A DNA stretch of 64,000 bases from Limnohabitans sp. WS1 (GCF_003063265.1 NZ_NERU01000010.1:1-64000); one strand, 5' to 3'; counted from the stretch's first letter, positions 40,224 through 49,570 are shown. Made by a program: numbers and translations. Notes: generated by a model from the sequence alone, not told the origin.

Positions 40224-42586
40224 GGCCCAGGCCTCAGTGCACAAACATAGGGCCCCAGGCGCGGCTGCGGGTCGTCGGTGATGGGGGCATCGACCTCGAT
40301 CAGGCAATGCTGGGTGAGCCCCAGCACCTGGGCGTCCACTTGCAATTGAGCACGGGCTGGCAAGTTCTGAACATACACCTCACCACGCAAACCAACGGCG
40401 GCAGACATGGCACCAGGCGACACATGCACCCGGCTGCCTGCAGGTAAAACCTGGCCATCAGGCCCCGTCAAAATCAACACCGCCGAACGCTCCCGCAAGA
40501 CCGAAAAATCAACCCACACCCCGCCACGACCTCGGGGTATGGCGGTGACTTCGTGGCTGGCCACACGGTACTGCAGGGGCACCTCCTCGGGCTTGATGGC
40601 CAGCAGATTTTTTTGATAGGGACTCAAAGCGGTGACCAAGGCCACACCCCGTGCATCACTCACCGCCACCGGCAAGTTCCAGCGGTAAACCGGTATTTGC
40701 GGGGCATCGCCCGTCGACACCAGCGCAAAGCCACCCGTGATGGGTGGGCCCACAAAATAGTGTCCGCCCAAGCCCCCTGCGCTGCCAGCCGTTCGCACCC
40801 GCCAAGTTTGTCCTGCCGCACTGCTGGCCACATCCACACCATGTTGACCGACGCCCGAATACACATCCACCGCGCCCACAAAGCCGGTGCGCTCGTGGGT
40901 GATGGTGGGGTCCTTGGCCAACAGGCCCAAGCGCCAGGCCATACCTTTTGAGGTGACCGGGGCACTGGCGTAATCGACACGACCGGTCAGGGCATGGGCC
41001 ATCTTTTGCACGCTGCCACTCATGAAGGCCCCCCGCTCCAAAGGCGCACTGAGCAACACCTGCAAAATCGTCTGGTCTGTGCTGCGCACCGCACTGAGAG
41101 ACACGTTGGCAAGCCCCAGACTTTTGGACCACCCCACACTGCCCATGCGGCGTGTGCCCCCTTGCCCATCCGACAGACCTCCCGCGCTGACGCTGACACT
41201 GCCCCATGCCTGACCCAAGGCTTGGGCTGCAAAAAAACGAAACTCGTCCCTGACTTGAAACGGTGAATCCACACGGTCGGCCAACAGGCTGAAATGGGGC
41301 GATGCACGGCTGAAGCTGGCCCCCATGCGCGTGCGCGTGTCTTGCCACTGAAGTGAAGCACCCCACTGTTGTCCTGCGCCACTCAGGGCCTGACTCCACG
41401 TTGCATGGGCATGGCCCAACAGTGGTCCCCACAGCGCAGCGCTGGCCCCAAGGCCTGCACTGCGCTGGTCGGTGCTGAGTGTGGCCCCGGCGTCCAAGGT
41501 CACCCTGCGCGTGGCCCCCCAACGGTGCGATGTGCTCAAGAAAGGCGTTTGGTATGTGTTCAGTTCTGGTCGCAGCCAACCCACGGTGTAACTGAAGCTG
41601 CGCAGCCCCTGCCGGTACAAGCTGGTCGTGTTCAGAAAGGGCACGGTGACGGTGCGTTCGTTCAACAGGGCATCGCGGATGAGCACATTCACTGTGCCGT
41701 TCACGCCCACCGTGGGCAAACCACTCACCTCAAAAGGCCCTGCCGCCACAGCCACCGGAGCGCCGACTCGCCGATCGTTGAGAAAAAACTCCAAGGTGCT
41801 GGGCAAGCGGGCCGAATCAAACAAGGTGGGCGACTCCAAGGCCGAGAAGGCCGGGTCCAGCCCAAAATTGCTCTGCCAGGTCACGCCACCGTAGCGCAAG
41901 CTCGGCACGCCTGAGGTGGACTGCAAAACCGCGTCCCCCACGGACCAGGTGCTCAGGTGCTGCTCGTCATCGTGCAAAAAAGTGGTCGCCAAGCGGGAAA
42001 CTCGGGCGCTTGACTGCCGACGCCAAGATGCAGCCCCCCCGTCACCCGAATGGATGGCCGTGTTCAGCTGCAACAAGCCTGGCGAGCCAAACAAAGACAA
42101 AGATTGCGTCCCACCCCAAGCCATGGGATGGCCTTCGCTGCGTGTGGCTTGCAGGGTGTAATTGAGCAAGGCACCCGGTGACGCAGGCAAGGGACGACCG
42201 GCTTGTGGTGCATGCAGGTTCATGCGGGTGGGCGCGAACCACTCGGGTTCAACCTCTAGCCTCAGACTCAGCTGCTGCGCATCCCTGTACACCACCATGC
42301 CTGGGTGACCTTGCAGCGGCACCAGGGCCACGCCATCGCGCATGACCGGCGCAATGGCCCTGGCCAAACCCAGACGCACAAAATCTTCTTGTGCCATGTA
42401 GGGCCGCGCATCGGCGTCCAAGACCAACAGGGCAAAACCGGTCTGGGGCACGCCATTGAGCACCACACCATAAAAAGCCCCTGCCACGGCACCACTTTCG
42501 GGGGTCATGGCGGCCAAGCGACCGACCCCAAAGACAAGGCCACTCAACAGCAGCCGCCAAGCACAGCGTTGGGCTTCAGCACGCAT
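40220..42586 (-). CDS. Archaic chaperone-usher outer-membrane usher (CsuD-like)
   Basis: 788-aa outer-membrane pore that assembles the pilus. The N-terminal periplasmic domain (FYGVVLNGVPQTGFALLVLD), the 24-strand barrel with plug (around VAAGPFEVSGLPTVGVNG) and the C-terminal domains (SYGVVLI-type end with ECYVQNLP-like strands) follow the usual order. It overlaps the chaperone gene upstream by 11 nt and the tip gene downstream by 4 nt, so the locus is one tight operon. Confidence 0.9.
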   Translation of the reverse strand: MRAEAQRCAWRLLLSGLVFGVGRLAAMTPESGAVAGAFYGVVLNGVPQTGFALLVLDADARPYMAQEDFVRLGLARAIAPVMRDGVALVPLQGHPGMVVYRDAQQLSLRLEVEPEWFAPTRMNLHAPQAGRPLPASPGALLNYTLQATRSEGHPMAWGGTQSLSLFGSPGLLQLNTAIHSGDGGAASWRRQSSARVSRLATTFLHDDEQHLSTWSVGDAVLQSTSGVPSLRYGGVTWQSNFGLDPAFSALESPTLFDSARLPSTLEFFLNDRRVGAPVAVAAGPFEVSGLPTVGVNGTVNVLIRDALLNERTVTVPFLNTTSLYRQGLRSFSYTVGWLRPELNTYQTPFLSTSHRWGATRRVTLDAGATLSTDQRSAGLGASAALWGPLLGHAHATWSQALSGAGQQWGASLQWQDTRTRMGASFSRASPHFSLLADRVDSPFQVRDEFRFFAAQALGQAWGSVSVSAGGLSDGQGGTRRMGSVGWSKSLGLANVSLSAVRSTDQTILQVLLSAPLERGAFMSGSVQKMAHALTGRVDYASAPVTSKGMAWRLGLLAKDPTITHERTGFVGAVDVYSGVGQHGVDVASSAAGQTWRVRTAGSAGGLGGHYFVGPPITGGFALVSTGDAPQIPVYRWNLPVAVSDARGVALVTALSPYQKNLLAIKPEEVPLQYRVASHEVTAIPRGRGGVWVDFSVLRERSAVLILTGPDGQVLPAGSRVHVSPGAMSAAVGLRGEVYVQNLPARAQLQVDAQVLGLTQHCLIEVDAPITDDPQPRLGPYVCALRPGP

Positions 42587-43361
42587 GACGGGGCAATTGG
42601 CCCACGGGAACGTGCTCTGGGGCCTCTTGCCCGTCTTTCATCACCCAAATTTGCCATGGCAACGGCCCCTCAAGGCGGGCCCCTGGAAAACGCCACTCTC
42701 GCCAAGCGTGGGCCAACACCGTCACCCGTCGCTGGCTGAGGTGTTGCACCACTGGATTGGGGTGGGCGGCATCGGTCAAGCCCACTTGGTTCACGACCAT
42801 GTGGCGTGTACACGGGTTGTCAGCACGCAGCACGACCGCACCGGCCTCTTGCCGCCATTGCCAAATCAAAGTAGGTGGGCTCTCGGGCTGAGCGGGTGCC
42901 ACAAAAACAGGCAAGGCGTATTGCATTGAAAAGTCCACACGCCCTGGCCCGCGCTGGGTGTCGCGGACTTGGGGCACCTCGGCCAGGACCAGTCGATACG
43001 ACTGCTCCACAGGCGAGCGTTCGGGGCGCCGAAAACCCAAACGAATGACTTGTGTGGCATGCGCCGCCAAAGCGAAATGCGGGGGACTGGCGATGAAATC
43101 CTGGGTGGGCTCGAAATGGTCCGCACCGTCCTGCTGAAACCAGCGCAGCAGCGTCAATTGGTACATCACTTCGTGGGCACGGTCATTGCGAACCGTGATG
43201 ATCGCCCGCCCCTGTGAGGGGATGTGCACGATGACCGGACTGATGGTCACCGCACACTGAACGCCCGTGCACACGCCCACGAGCAACGCCGGCCAACACC
43301 GGCCCCAAGGCCTCAGACGCCACCACCTCAGCGGACCCCATAAAGTCATCACAACGGCCAA
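42576..43361 (-). CDS. Periplasmic pilus chaperone (CsuC-like)
   Basis: A 261-aa PapD-like chaperone that donates a strand to pilin subunits. A hydrophobic signal (CWPALLVGVCTG) precedes VTISPVIVHIPSQGRAIITVRN, the first Ig domain. Residues such as AHATQVIRLGFRRPE and SYRLVLAEVPQ form the donor-strand region of the archaic class. ATG at 43361 starts 7 nt after the pilin stop; the ATG four codons later is an alternative. Confidence 0.88.
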   Translation of the reverse strand: MAVVMTLWGPLRWWRLRPWGRCWPALLVGVCTGVQCAVTISPVIVHIPSQGRAIITVRNDRAHEVMYQLTLLRWFQQDGADHFEPTQDFIASPPHFALAAHATQVIRLGFRRPERSPVEQSYRLVLAEVPQVRDTQRGPGRVDFSMQYALPVFVAPAQPESPPTLIWQWRQEAGAVVLRADNPCTRHMVVNQVGLTDAAHPNPVVQHLSQRRVTVLAHAWREWRFPGARLEGPLPWQIWVMKDGQEAPEHVPVGQLPRHAC

Positions 43362-43368
43362 GCCCGCA

Positions 43369-43902
43369 TCAAAAGGCCACCGTCACAATGACCGTGTCGA
43401 CATAAACCCCCGCAGGATTGGCCACCGATTCAGCACCAATGACACGGCCAAAAATCACTTTGTCCTGCGCCAAACCATTGCCCACGGTGGAGGTCAACAC
43501 GTTGTTGTTGGCCGCCAAAGAAGAAGTGGCCGCAATTTCTGTGACACGGGCCACCTCTTGGTAAACCACGTAGGGCAAACGGTTGGCGGCCGAGGCCATT
43601 TGCCTGCGGTACTGAATGCCCGTGCCACCGGTTGTGGTGTGGTTCAGGCCGTCACCCAAGTCCACGGTGTACGTGGTGCCCGAGGTGCACACCACCGAAA
43701 GTGTGGACTCGGTCTCTTTGGTCACGCCGGGCACAACGACACCAAAATCCATCGGACTGGCCGTGACGGAACAACCGGTCTCGATGGTGGCGCTCACGGT
43801 CAAATTGCCGGTGCTTGTGGCGGCCTGGCCCATCGTGACCAGCGAAACGGCCCACAACAGCAAGCCCGTGCGAAAGGTGCGCGGGGTGAATCGGGCGTTC
43901 AT
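43369..43902 (-). CDS. Spore-coat-U-domain major pilin (CsuA/B-like)
   Basis: A 177-aa structural subunit. The signal peptide ends near GQAATSTGNLTVSATIETGC, the SCPU body has CSVTASPMDFGVV and LSVVCTSGTTYTVDLGDG with the conserved cysteine pair, and the chain ends VYVDTVIVTVAF (alternating pattern taken up by the chaperone). It is the first gene of the four-gene operon, preceded by a 160-bp gap and AAAGGAAAC before the ATG. Confidence 0.9.
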   Translation of the reverse strand: MNARFTPRTFRTGLLLWAVSLVTMGQAATSTGNLTVSATIETGCSVTASPMDFGVVVPGVTKETESTLSVVCTSGTTYTVDLGDGLNHTTTGGTGIQYRRQMASAANRLPYVVYQEVARVTEIAATSSLAANNNVLTSTVGNGLAQDKVIFGRVIGAESVANPAGVYVDTVIVTVAF

Positions 43903-44062
43903 GGTGTTTCCTTTTGAAAAACCCGCTCAAGTGCACCAAACGGTCCACCCACTGCAGGGATCAGTCCAGACTACGCCAAAGCTTGCCACCTCACTGTGCG
44001 CCAGCACATACACAGCTGCAATCTTTTTGGCTACAGCCTGCTTTCAGGAAAAACACACACCA

Positions 44063-44602
44063 TCAAGTCGGTGTCAACCAGCGCTTGAGCAGCTCTGGCG
44101 CAGGCGGCCCAATCACCCTTTGCGTCTGGCCTTTGGCGTCCACCAGCACCACATAGGGCGTGACATTGGGCCAAGCCGGATCAACCGCCTGACGGATGGC
44201 GGGCTCGAAGCCATCAAAGGCGTACATCTGTGTCATGCCCTTGAAGTGAGAGGCATGGCGCAGTGCCTGCGGGCCGGCCACATCCATCATGACGGCATTG
44301 AGTTCAACCTGTCTTTCGGGCTTGTCTTTGCGCTGCTGAACCGCCTTGTGAAGCACCGCAAACGCGGCCGGGCAGGTGCTGCAATACGAGGTGGTGAACA
44401 AATAAGCCGCTGGGCGTGGGCCGTGTTGCAGCGCATGCGCCCAGGTTTTTTCGTCAAACGGCAACACCGTTCGCGGGGCAGGTGGCTTGGCTTGAGCCTG
44501 AGGGTGTGCATGGTGGTGTGCTTGTGCCCAAACCGCCGAGGCACTCAGGCCCAGCACGACAGTGCAGATGGCGAGTGCAGTGGATTTAAAAACGGAGTTC
44601 AT
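44063..44602 (-). CDS. Exported thioredoxin-fold protein (CSTC motif)
   Basis: 179 aa. Signal peptide MNSVFKSTALAICTVVLGL... with cleavage near VWAQA; right after it is a His cluster (AHHHAHP, residues 28-34). A thioredoxin-like active site YCSTC (Cys74/Cys77) and VTPYVVLVDAKGQ, the cis-Pro strand, follow. It may reduce or load cysteine ligands of neighbouring metal proteins. Start ATG 44602 lies 17 nt inside the upstream Asp-box gene, so the two are coupled. It is the last gene of the copper cluster. Confidence 0.82.
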   Translation of the reverse strand: MNSVFKSTALAICTVVLGLSASAVWAQAHHHAHPQAQAKPPAPRTVLPFDEKTWAHALQHGPRPAAYLFTTSYCSTCPAAFAVLHKAVQQRKDKPERQVELNAVMMDVAGPQALRHASHFKGMTQMYAFDGFEPAIRQAVDPAWPNVTPYVVLVDAKGQTQRVIGPPAPELLKRWLTPT

Positions 44603-45821
44603 GGACTTGTGTCTCTTGTGTGTTTCGCCAGACCACCACCATGCGTGCGCCACTTTGGGCCAGGCGGGGGTGGTCGTTGTAGCCCGTGGCTTGGCCCAAA
44701 GTTTTGAGCGTGAAGTTTTGCCCACCATCGGTGGATAGCCAGGCTTTGAGTGAGGTCACAGCGCCTTCGCTGCTGCGCCAGACCACCGCCACGTTTTGGC
44801 CATCGGCCAACACATCGGCATGCTCGGCCCGTGCATCGGGCAACACGCGAAGGGTTTCGGGCAAAGGCTCACCTTGCGCATTCAGACGGGCATAACGCAC
44901 GGCGGCTTGGTCTTGGCCATTCACTTTGCGGATGCCAAACCAGACGGTGTGGTAACCCGACGTGCCTGCATTGAGCGCCAAACCGGGGCCGTGGTGCGGG
45001 CAAGCGTTGATCTGCCAGTTGTCGTGCGTGCTGCGGGTGATGCGGTTGGCGGGGGCGCCCACGCTGGCAAAAGCATGGTCTCGCGTGCTGCTGTCGAACA
45101 CATGCCGCCAAGTGGCTTGCAACTGCCCTTGCGGGTTGCGGGCCAAACCGATGCGGCAGCACTCGCACGAGTGGTCGGCCAGCTTGGTGTCGGGGCCAAA
45201 GGTCTGACCTCCGTCCTTGGACTCGTTGCGGTAAATCGCGGCACCAGCGTATTTTTGTGCCGAACCCTTGGGCGGCTGGTCGCGCTTGTCCACCCACAGT
45301 GTGTGCAACACACCTTGCGCGTCAAAGGCCACCGAATCAAAACGGTGGGTGATTTCTTGCCGATCCTGGTGCACCGTGAAGGGCGCACTGAAGGTTTGCC
45401 CACCATCGCTGCTGCGCAACATGCGGATGAAACCCGTGTAGGGCTTGGACAGCGGCATGGTGTAGCTGATCACCGCCCAGCCCTGGGGGCCAAACGCGAT
45501 TTTTGGGCGGCTTTCACCATCGGCCGCAATCGGGTCAGCACCGGTGTTCAAGATGCGTGCTTCACTCCATTGCAAAGCGCCGCCCAAAGGCGTGCTTTGC
45601 ACAAAGAGTTGCGCTTGCGCATTCAAACCCACCACCCACAAACGGCCATCGGGTGCAATGGCTGCGCCTATGGCCAGTTGCGGGCGCTGGTGGCGGTGCT
45701 GTGAAGTCGCAGCAGGCTTGCTGACTTCTTTGGCAGCATCTTGCGCCCCAGCCTGCGGCACCACACACAGCCCGGCCATCACCAGGCCCAACACGGCACA
45801 CCAACGGTTCAATAAGTTCAT
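44586..45821 (-). CDS. Exported Asp-box (sialidase-like) protein with H-x-C-x-C-C motif
   Basis: A 411-aa periplasmic beta-propeller-type protein. The signal peptide ends VPQAGA. Three Asp-boxes are visible: SSDGGQTF (137-144), SKDGGQTF (201-208) and STDGGQNF (363-370). It would be named exo-sialidase automatically, but I see no sialidase active-site signature. Instead it has HSCECC (His217, Cys219, Cys221, Cys222), NACPHHGPG (Cys274, His276/277) and a His-rich mature N-terminus (QHRHQRP), consistent with metal binding. It lies between a TonB receptor and a thioredoxin-like gene. Confidence 0.78.
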   Translation of the reverse strand: MNLLNRWCAVLGLVMAGLCVVPQAGAQDAAKEVSKPAATSQHRHQRPQLAIGAAIAPDGRLWVVGLNAQAQLFVQSTPLGGALQWSEARILNTGADPIAADGESRPKIAFGPQGWAVISYTMPLSKPYTGFIRMLRSSDGGQTFSAPFTVHQDRQEITHRFDSVAFDAQGVLHTLWVDKRDQPPKGSAQKYAGAAIYRNESKDGGQTFGPDTKLADHSCECCRIGLARNPQGQLQATWRHVFDSSTRDHAFASVGAPANRITRSTHDNWQINACPHHGPGLALNAGTSGYHTVWFGIRKVNGQDQAAVRYARLNAQGEPLPETLRVLPDARAEHADVLADGQNVAVVWRSSEGAVTSLKAWLSTDGGQNFTLKTLGQATGYNDHPRLAQSGARMVVVWRNTQETQVHELRF

Positions 45822-45910
45822 GGGCTTCTCTCACAAAGTCGGGAGATTGAATTGAAGGCTGGCGAAATCATCGTCACTTTTTGACAAATCATCGCCAGCC
45901 AGACTTCACG

Positions 45911-48040
45911 TCAACGTTGACCAAACGACTTGGTCAAACCCAACATGACGCTGCGCGGCGCACCAGCGGCGTAGGTGTTTTGCGTGTTGGGTGTGTAAGC
46001 GCCGCTTTTGTAGCTGCTGGACGCATTGTCCGAATACAACTTGTCGGTCAGGTTGCGCACTTGGCCCCAGACTTCCCAGCCATCTTGCAACTTGTGGCTG
46101 GCCGTCAGGTTGAGCAGGGTGTGGCCCGCATAACGCACCGTGTTGGCGTTGTTCATCCAGTAGCTGCCTTGCTTGACCAGGCCCAAAGCCACACGGGATG
46201 CTGGCGTGAATTTCCAGCCGATTTGGGCGGTGAGGGTGTGGTTGGGGGCCTGCGGCATGCCTTTGCCCGAATAGTCTTCGATGGCCCCCACTTTGTCGCT
46301 GACGCGGTAGCTCACAAAAGTGTGCTCGGCCCAAGTTGCGCCCACGCGCCAATCCCATCCACGCAAATCCTGGTTCAGGCTCAGCTCCAGACCCCGGCTG
46401 CGGGTGTTGCCCGCATTTTTGTTGAAGCTGTCCCCAATTTCAGAGGTGTAAGACACGATGGTGTCTTTGCCGCTGAGTTGGTACAAGGCCGAATCGAGGC
46501 GAATGCCCGAGGCCAACAAGGCACGCCAGCCCACTTCCACGTTGTCGTAGGTGGCCGAGTTCAGTTCTGGAATGGCGGTCTTGCCGTACAGCTGGCTGAC
46601 CTCAGGCGGTGTGAAGCCCATGCTCAGGTTGCTGTAGAGGCTGCTGGTGGGGCTCAGGGCATAGGTCGCGCCCAACTTGGGGCTGAACTTGGCAAAGCTG
46701 CGCACCTCGTTGGCGGCACCGTAGTTGGCCCCTGGCGTCAGGTTGTTCTTGAAGTCGTAGCGGATGCTGTCATAACGGCCACCGGCCACCACACGGATTT
46801 GCTCGCTGGGGCTGAACTCCAGCTGTGCAAACGCGGCATCGTTGGCAATGCCCGCGCCGTAGTCACGCACGCCGCCGGGGTTGGCCACGCTGTTCAAGGT
46901 GTAGCTGATGTAACGGCCAGTCGGCACATCGCGCACCACTTTCAGGTTGTCCGACACATAGTCGTTCTGACTGCGGTCAATGTAGACGCCTGTGACCAGG
47001 CGGGCGCGCAGCCAGTCCAGCTTTTGCTCGTGCTTCACGTCCACGCCCAGAGACTCAACGTGGTTGTTGTTCAAGGTGCCCTTGCAGGTGGCACCCGAGC
47101 AAGCCGAGATGGTGTAGTTGGGCAACTGGCCGTGGTCGTTGTTGCGGGCAAACAGGGTCACCGTGGTCAAGCCGCCTTGCGTGGTTTCGCCTTCCCAAGC
47201 CAGGTTGGCGCGGGTGGTTTTGTCTTTGCGCCAAGTGAAGGTGTTGATGCTTTTGCCGGGGTTGCTGCGGAAGTCGTTTTCAAACAAGCTGCCGGGTGTG
47301 TCCGAGTCCAGGTTCGTGTGCACCAGCGAGGCACGCAACCAAGACTTGTCGCTCAGGTTGTAGTCGCCACGCAGTGTGAAAGAGTCTTTTTTGCCGCCGC
47401 TGTACTGCTGCCAGTTATCAGTGTCGCGCTGCGAGCTGTAGTGCGAGAAACGCAAACCCAGATCACCCCAGGTGTTGCTCGCACCCGAGTCCACACGGGT
47501 GAAGCCGTCGGTGTTGTCGTGTCGAATACCCACATAGCCCGTGGGTGTGCGTGAAGGACGTTGCGTCAAAAAGTTGACCGCACCACCCACGGCATTGCTG
47601 CCGTACAGCGACGAGGCCGCACCCTTGACCACTTCAACCCCGCCCGAGCCGTTCATGTTGTTTTCGTTCAGGGCGTTGTGGTTGAACACGCCCAATGGAC
47701 GGATCGGGATGCCATCTTCCAGGTACTGGTAGACCGCGTTGGTGCTGATGGGCTGGCGAATGGCCATGCTGTGCTGCTCGTTGCCCAGATCGTTCCAGTG
47801 CACGCCCGGAATGCGGTTGATGATCTCGCCCACCGACTTGGGCTTGTCGGCGTCCCACTGGGCGCGGCTGACGGCCCCAATGGACACGGGGGTTTCGGAC
47901 AATTTGGTTTCAGAGCGCGAGCCCGACACCACGATGGTGTCCAGCGCAGGCGCGGTTTGGGCCACCGCAGCGGCACTCAAACTGGACAACAAGCCGAACA
48001 CGGCCACAGACAAAGGAGAAAGAGAGAGGGAATTTTTCAT
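45911..48040 (-). CDS. TonB-dependent outer-membrane receptor (receptor A)
   Basis: A 709-aa outer-membrane importer. The signal peptide ends AAAVAQ, the plug domain runs from LDTIVVSGSRSETKLSETP (including a TonB-box-like TIVVSGSR) to about residue 160 (GVEVVKGAASSLYGSNAVGG), then a 22-strand barrel ends in LGLTKSFGQR-type strand. It lacks an N-terminal signalling domain. The substrate is inferred as a copper chelate from the neighbourhood. It follows a DUF2946 gene by 98 nt and precedes the Asp-box gene by 89 nt. Confidence 0.9.
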   Translation of the reverse strand: MKNSLSLSPLSVAVFGLLSSLSAAAVAQTAPALDTIVVSGSRSETKLSETPVSIGAVSRAQWDADKPKSVGEIINRIPGVHWNDLGNEQHSMAIRQPISTNAVYQYLEDGIPIRPLGVFNHNALNENNMNGSGGVEVVKGAASSLYGSNAVGGAVNFLTQRPSRTPTGYVGIRHDNTDGFTRVDSGASNTWGDLGLRFSHYSSQRDTDNWQQYSGGKKDSFTLRGDYNLSDKSWLRASLVHTNLDSDTPGSLFENDFRSNPGKSINTFTWRKDKTTRANLAWEGETTQGGLTTVTLFARNNDHGQLPNYTISACSGATCKGTLNNNHVESLGVDVKHEQKLDWLRARLVTGVYIDRSQNDYVSDNLKVVRDVPTGRYISYTLNSVANPGGVRDYGAGIANDAAFAQLEFSPSEQIRVVAGGRYDSIRYDFKNNLTPGANYGAANEVRSFAKFSPKLGATYALSPTSSLYSNLSMGFTPPEVSQLYGKTAIPELNSATYDNVEVGWRALLASGIRLDSALYQLSGKDTIVSYTSEIGDSFNKNAGNTRSRGLELSLNQDLRGWDWRVGATWAEHTFVSYRVSDKVGAIEDYSGKGMPQAPNHTLTAQIGWKFTPASRVALGLVKQGSYWMNNANTVRYAGHTLLNLTASHKLQDGWEVWGQVRNLTDKLYSDNASSSYKSGAYTPNTQNTYAAGAPRSVMLGLTKSFGQR

Positions 48041-48138
48041 GACAAGTTTTCAATCGATCGGTCGCCATCGGCCATTCAGGCCAAGGGCTACAACAGCCGC
48101 CGACCACCCAAGGTGGGCTCAGCGTGCGAAGGTGTGGA

Positions 48139-48501
48139 TCAATTAAAAACAGGCGGCCCACGAGAAGGCAAAGGCGGCGCACTGCGGGCCAACAGCAGCG
48201 CCTCGGGCAAGGCTTGCACGATGTACGCGCGAGCATCGTGCATATGGGCCAAAGCCGCCACCGTGGGCGGCGGCAATGCGGGTGTGGCGTGGGCGCACAG
48301 AGGGCATTCCATGCTGCTGCTCACTGGGGTGGCCTCACCCTCGCCTTGCACCACCACCTTCATGATGCCCATGGCGGAACACACAACATCCATGGTTTTG
48401 GGCTGCAGCGTGGCGGCCAAAACCGACACACCCACAAACAGCACGTACCAAACCAGCACGAGGCGGCTCAGTTGGCGCAGGAATGGGCGTTGGAAAAACA
48501 T
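48139..48501 (-). CDS. DUF2946 protein (copy 1)
   Basis: A 120-aa small exported or membrane-anchored protein. N-terminal hydrophobic segment RLVLVWYVLFVGVSVLAA (residues 13-30), Cys41 in DVVCSAMG, then the MECPLCAH motif (Cys66, Cys69, His71) typical of DUF2946, and a proline-rich end. The C-x-x-C-x-H layout fits metal or thiol chemistry; no function is assigned to the family that I know of. It is nearly identical in sequence to copy 2 (51780-52148), and like it stands just upstream of a TonB receptor gene. Confidence 0.85.
   Translation of the reverse strand: MFFQRPFLRQLSRLVLVWYVLFVGVSVLAATLQPKTMDVVCSAMGIMKVVVQGEGEATPVSSSMECPLCAHATPALPPPTVAALAHMHDARAYIVQALPEALLLARSAPPLPSRGPPVFN
48150..48471. 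repeat. Duplicated DUF2946 segment, copy 1
   Basis: 322 bp aligning without gaps to 51791-52112. I count about 26 differences by eye (roughly 92% identity). The repeat covers most of the DUF2946 reading frame and stops at both ends of it. The flanking TonB receptor genes are not similarly close, so only this gene appears recently copied or gene-converted. Confidence 0.85.
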
Positions 48502-48634
48502 GGCGTGGATTATCGCAAAACGACCTACTTGAAATGATCCAAATCAAATTGACCACGATTGTTATGCGGCAAGTTCATCGCGGTAACGCACACATGAAGA
48601 TGGCGATGTTGGGGCATGCCACCCTGAATGAACT

Positions 48635-49516
48635 TCACGCACCCAGCCTTTGCATCGCCCTCTTGGCTGTCGCCAACGCATTGGCACGCATCCCGGCAAA
48701 CATGTCTTTCAAGAACTGTCTGGCCAGTGGCTGCGCTTTTTCGGGCGAACCGGCATTGAAGGGAGGCTGCGGGTCGTACTCCAGGTACAACTGCACCGCC
48801 TCGGCATAGACCCGGCTTTTCAGCAGTGCCACCAACTTGAGGCCAAAGTCGATCCCGGCCGTCACGCCGCCGCCTGTGATGCGATTGCGGTCCACCACAA
48901 TGCGGCCCCGCGTGGGAATGGCACCCAACTCCTTGAGCACATCGCGGGTGTCCCAATACGAGGTGGCTTTGTAGCCCTTGAGCAAACCCGCTGCCCCCAA
49001 AATCAAGGAGCCGGTGCACACGCTGGTCACATAGCGGGCGGTTTGACCTTTGGCCTTGAGAAAGGCCAGGACTTCCGGGTCTTCCATCATGGTGAAGGTG
49101 CCCGGCACGCCACCCGGCACAAACAACACGTCCAGCTGCTCGGGGCATTGCGCGAAGGTGGTGGTGGGTTTGACCGGAATGAGCGCGGCAGGCCCCGGGC
49201 TTTCATTGCCCACGGGCTCCAGATCTTTCCAGAGCAGGTGGATTTCCTTGTTCATCAAGGCCTCGAACACGGTCAAGGGCCCGACCAAATCCTGCAAAAA
49301 CATGCCTGGATAAACCAACATGCCGATGGTGATTTTGGGACCGCCAATGAGAGGCGCGTAACGGTCCATGGTGGCCAAGTGGTGCTCGTCAGCAGCTTGC
49401 TTCGAGGGCGCTTGCACGGCAGCGGGCTTGGCCAACGCTTGGGACGTTTGCACGGCCGAGTAGCCCAGCACCACAGAGGGCCAGGACAACAAACGAGAGA
49501 AATAACGACGGTTCAT
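48635..49516 (-). CDS. Exported DJ-1/PfpI (GlxA-type) protein
   Basis: 293 aa. The N-terminus MNRRYFSRLLSW resembles a twin-arginine signal. The DJ-1/PfpI domain starts at about residue 62 (ITIGMLVYPGMFLQDLVGP with Asp76). The nucleophile elbow is YVTSVCTGS (Cys167), followed by LILGAAGLLKGYKATSYW. Isonitrile (isocyanide) hydratases share this Asp/Cys layout. No AraC-type DNA-binding domain follows. An exported member inside a metal-uptake cluster is unusual; it could process an isonitrile-type metal chelator, but that is inference. Confidence 0.82.
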   Translation of the reverse strand: MNRRYFSRLLSWPSVVLGYSAVQTSQALAKPAAVQAPSKQAADEHHLATMDRYAPLIGGPKITIGMLVYPGMFLQDLVGPLTVFEALMNKEIHLLWKDLEPVGNESPGPAALIPVKPTTTFAQCPEQLDVLFVPGGVPGTFTMMEDPEVLAFLKAKGQTARYVTSVCTGSLILGAAGLLKGYKATSYWDTRDVLKELGAIPTRGRIVVDRNRITGGGVTAGIDFGLKLVALLKSRVYAEAVQLYLEYDPQPPFNAGSPEKAQPLARQFLKDMFAGMRANALATAKRAMQRLGA

Positions 49517-49570
49517 GAGAGTTCAAGGGGCACCCTTGCGGATGCCCCCTCCTGTGGCGTGGTGGATGAA

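Noticed and set aside
44586..45821. Sialidase function for the Asp-box protein
   Set aside because: Asp-boxes are structural; no sialidase catalytic signature is seen, and Cys/His motifs point elsewhere.
45881..47554. 557-codon plus-strand open frame opposite TonB receptor A
   Set aside because: The reverse strand is an unmistakable receptor with signal, plug and barrel; the antisense frame has no recognisable motif.
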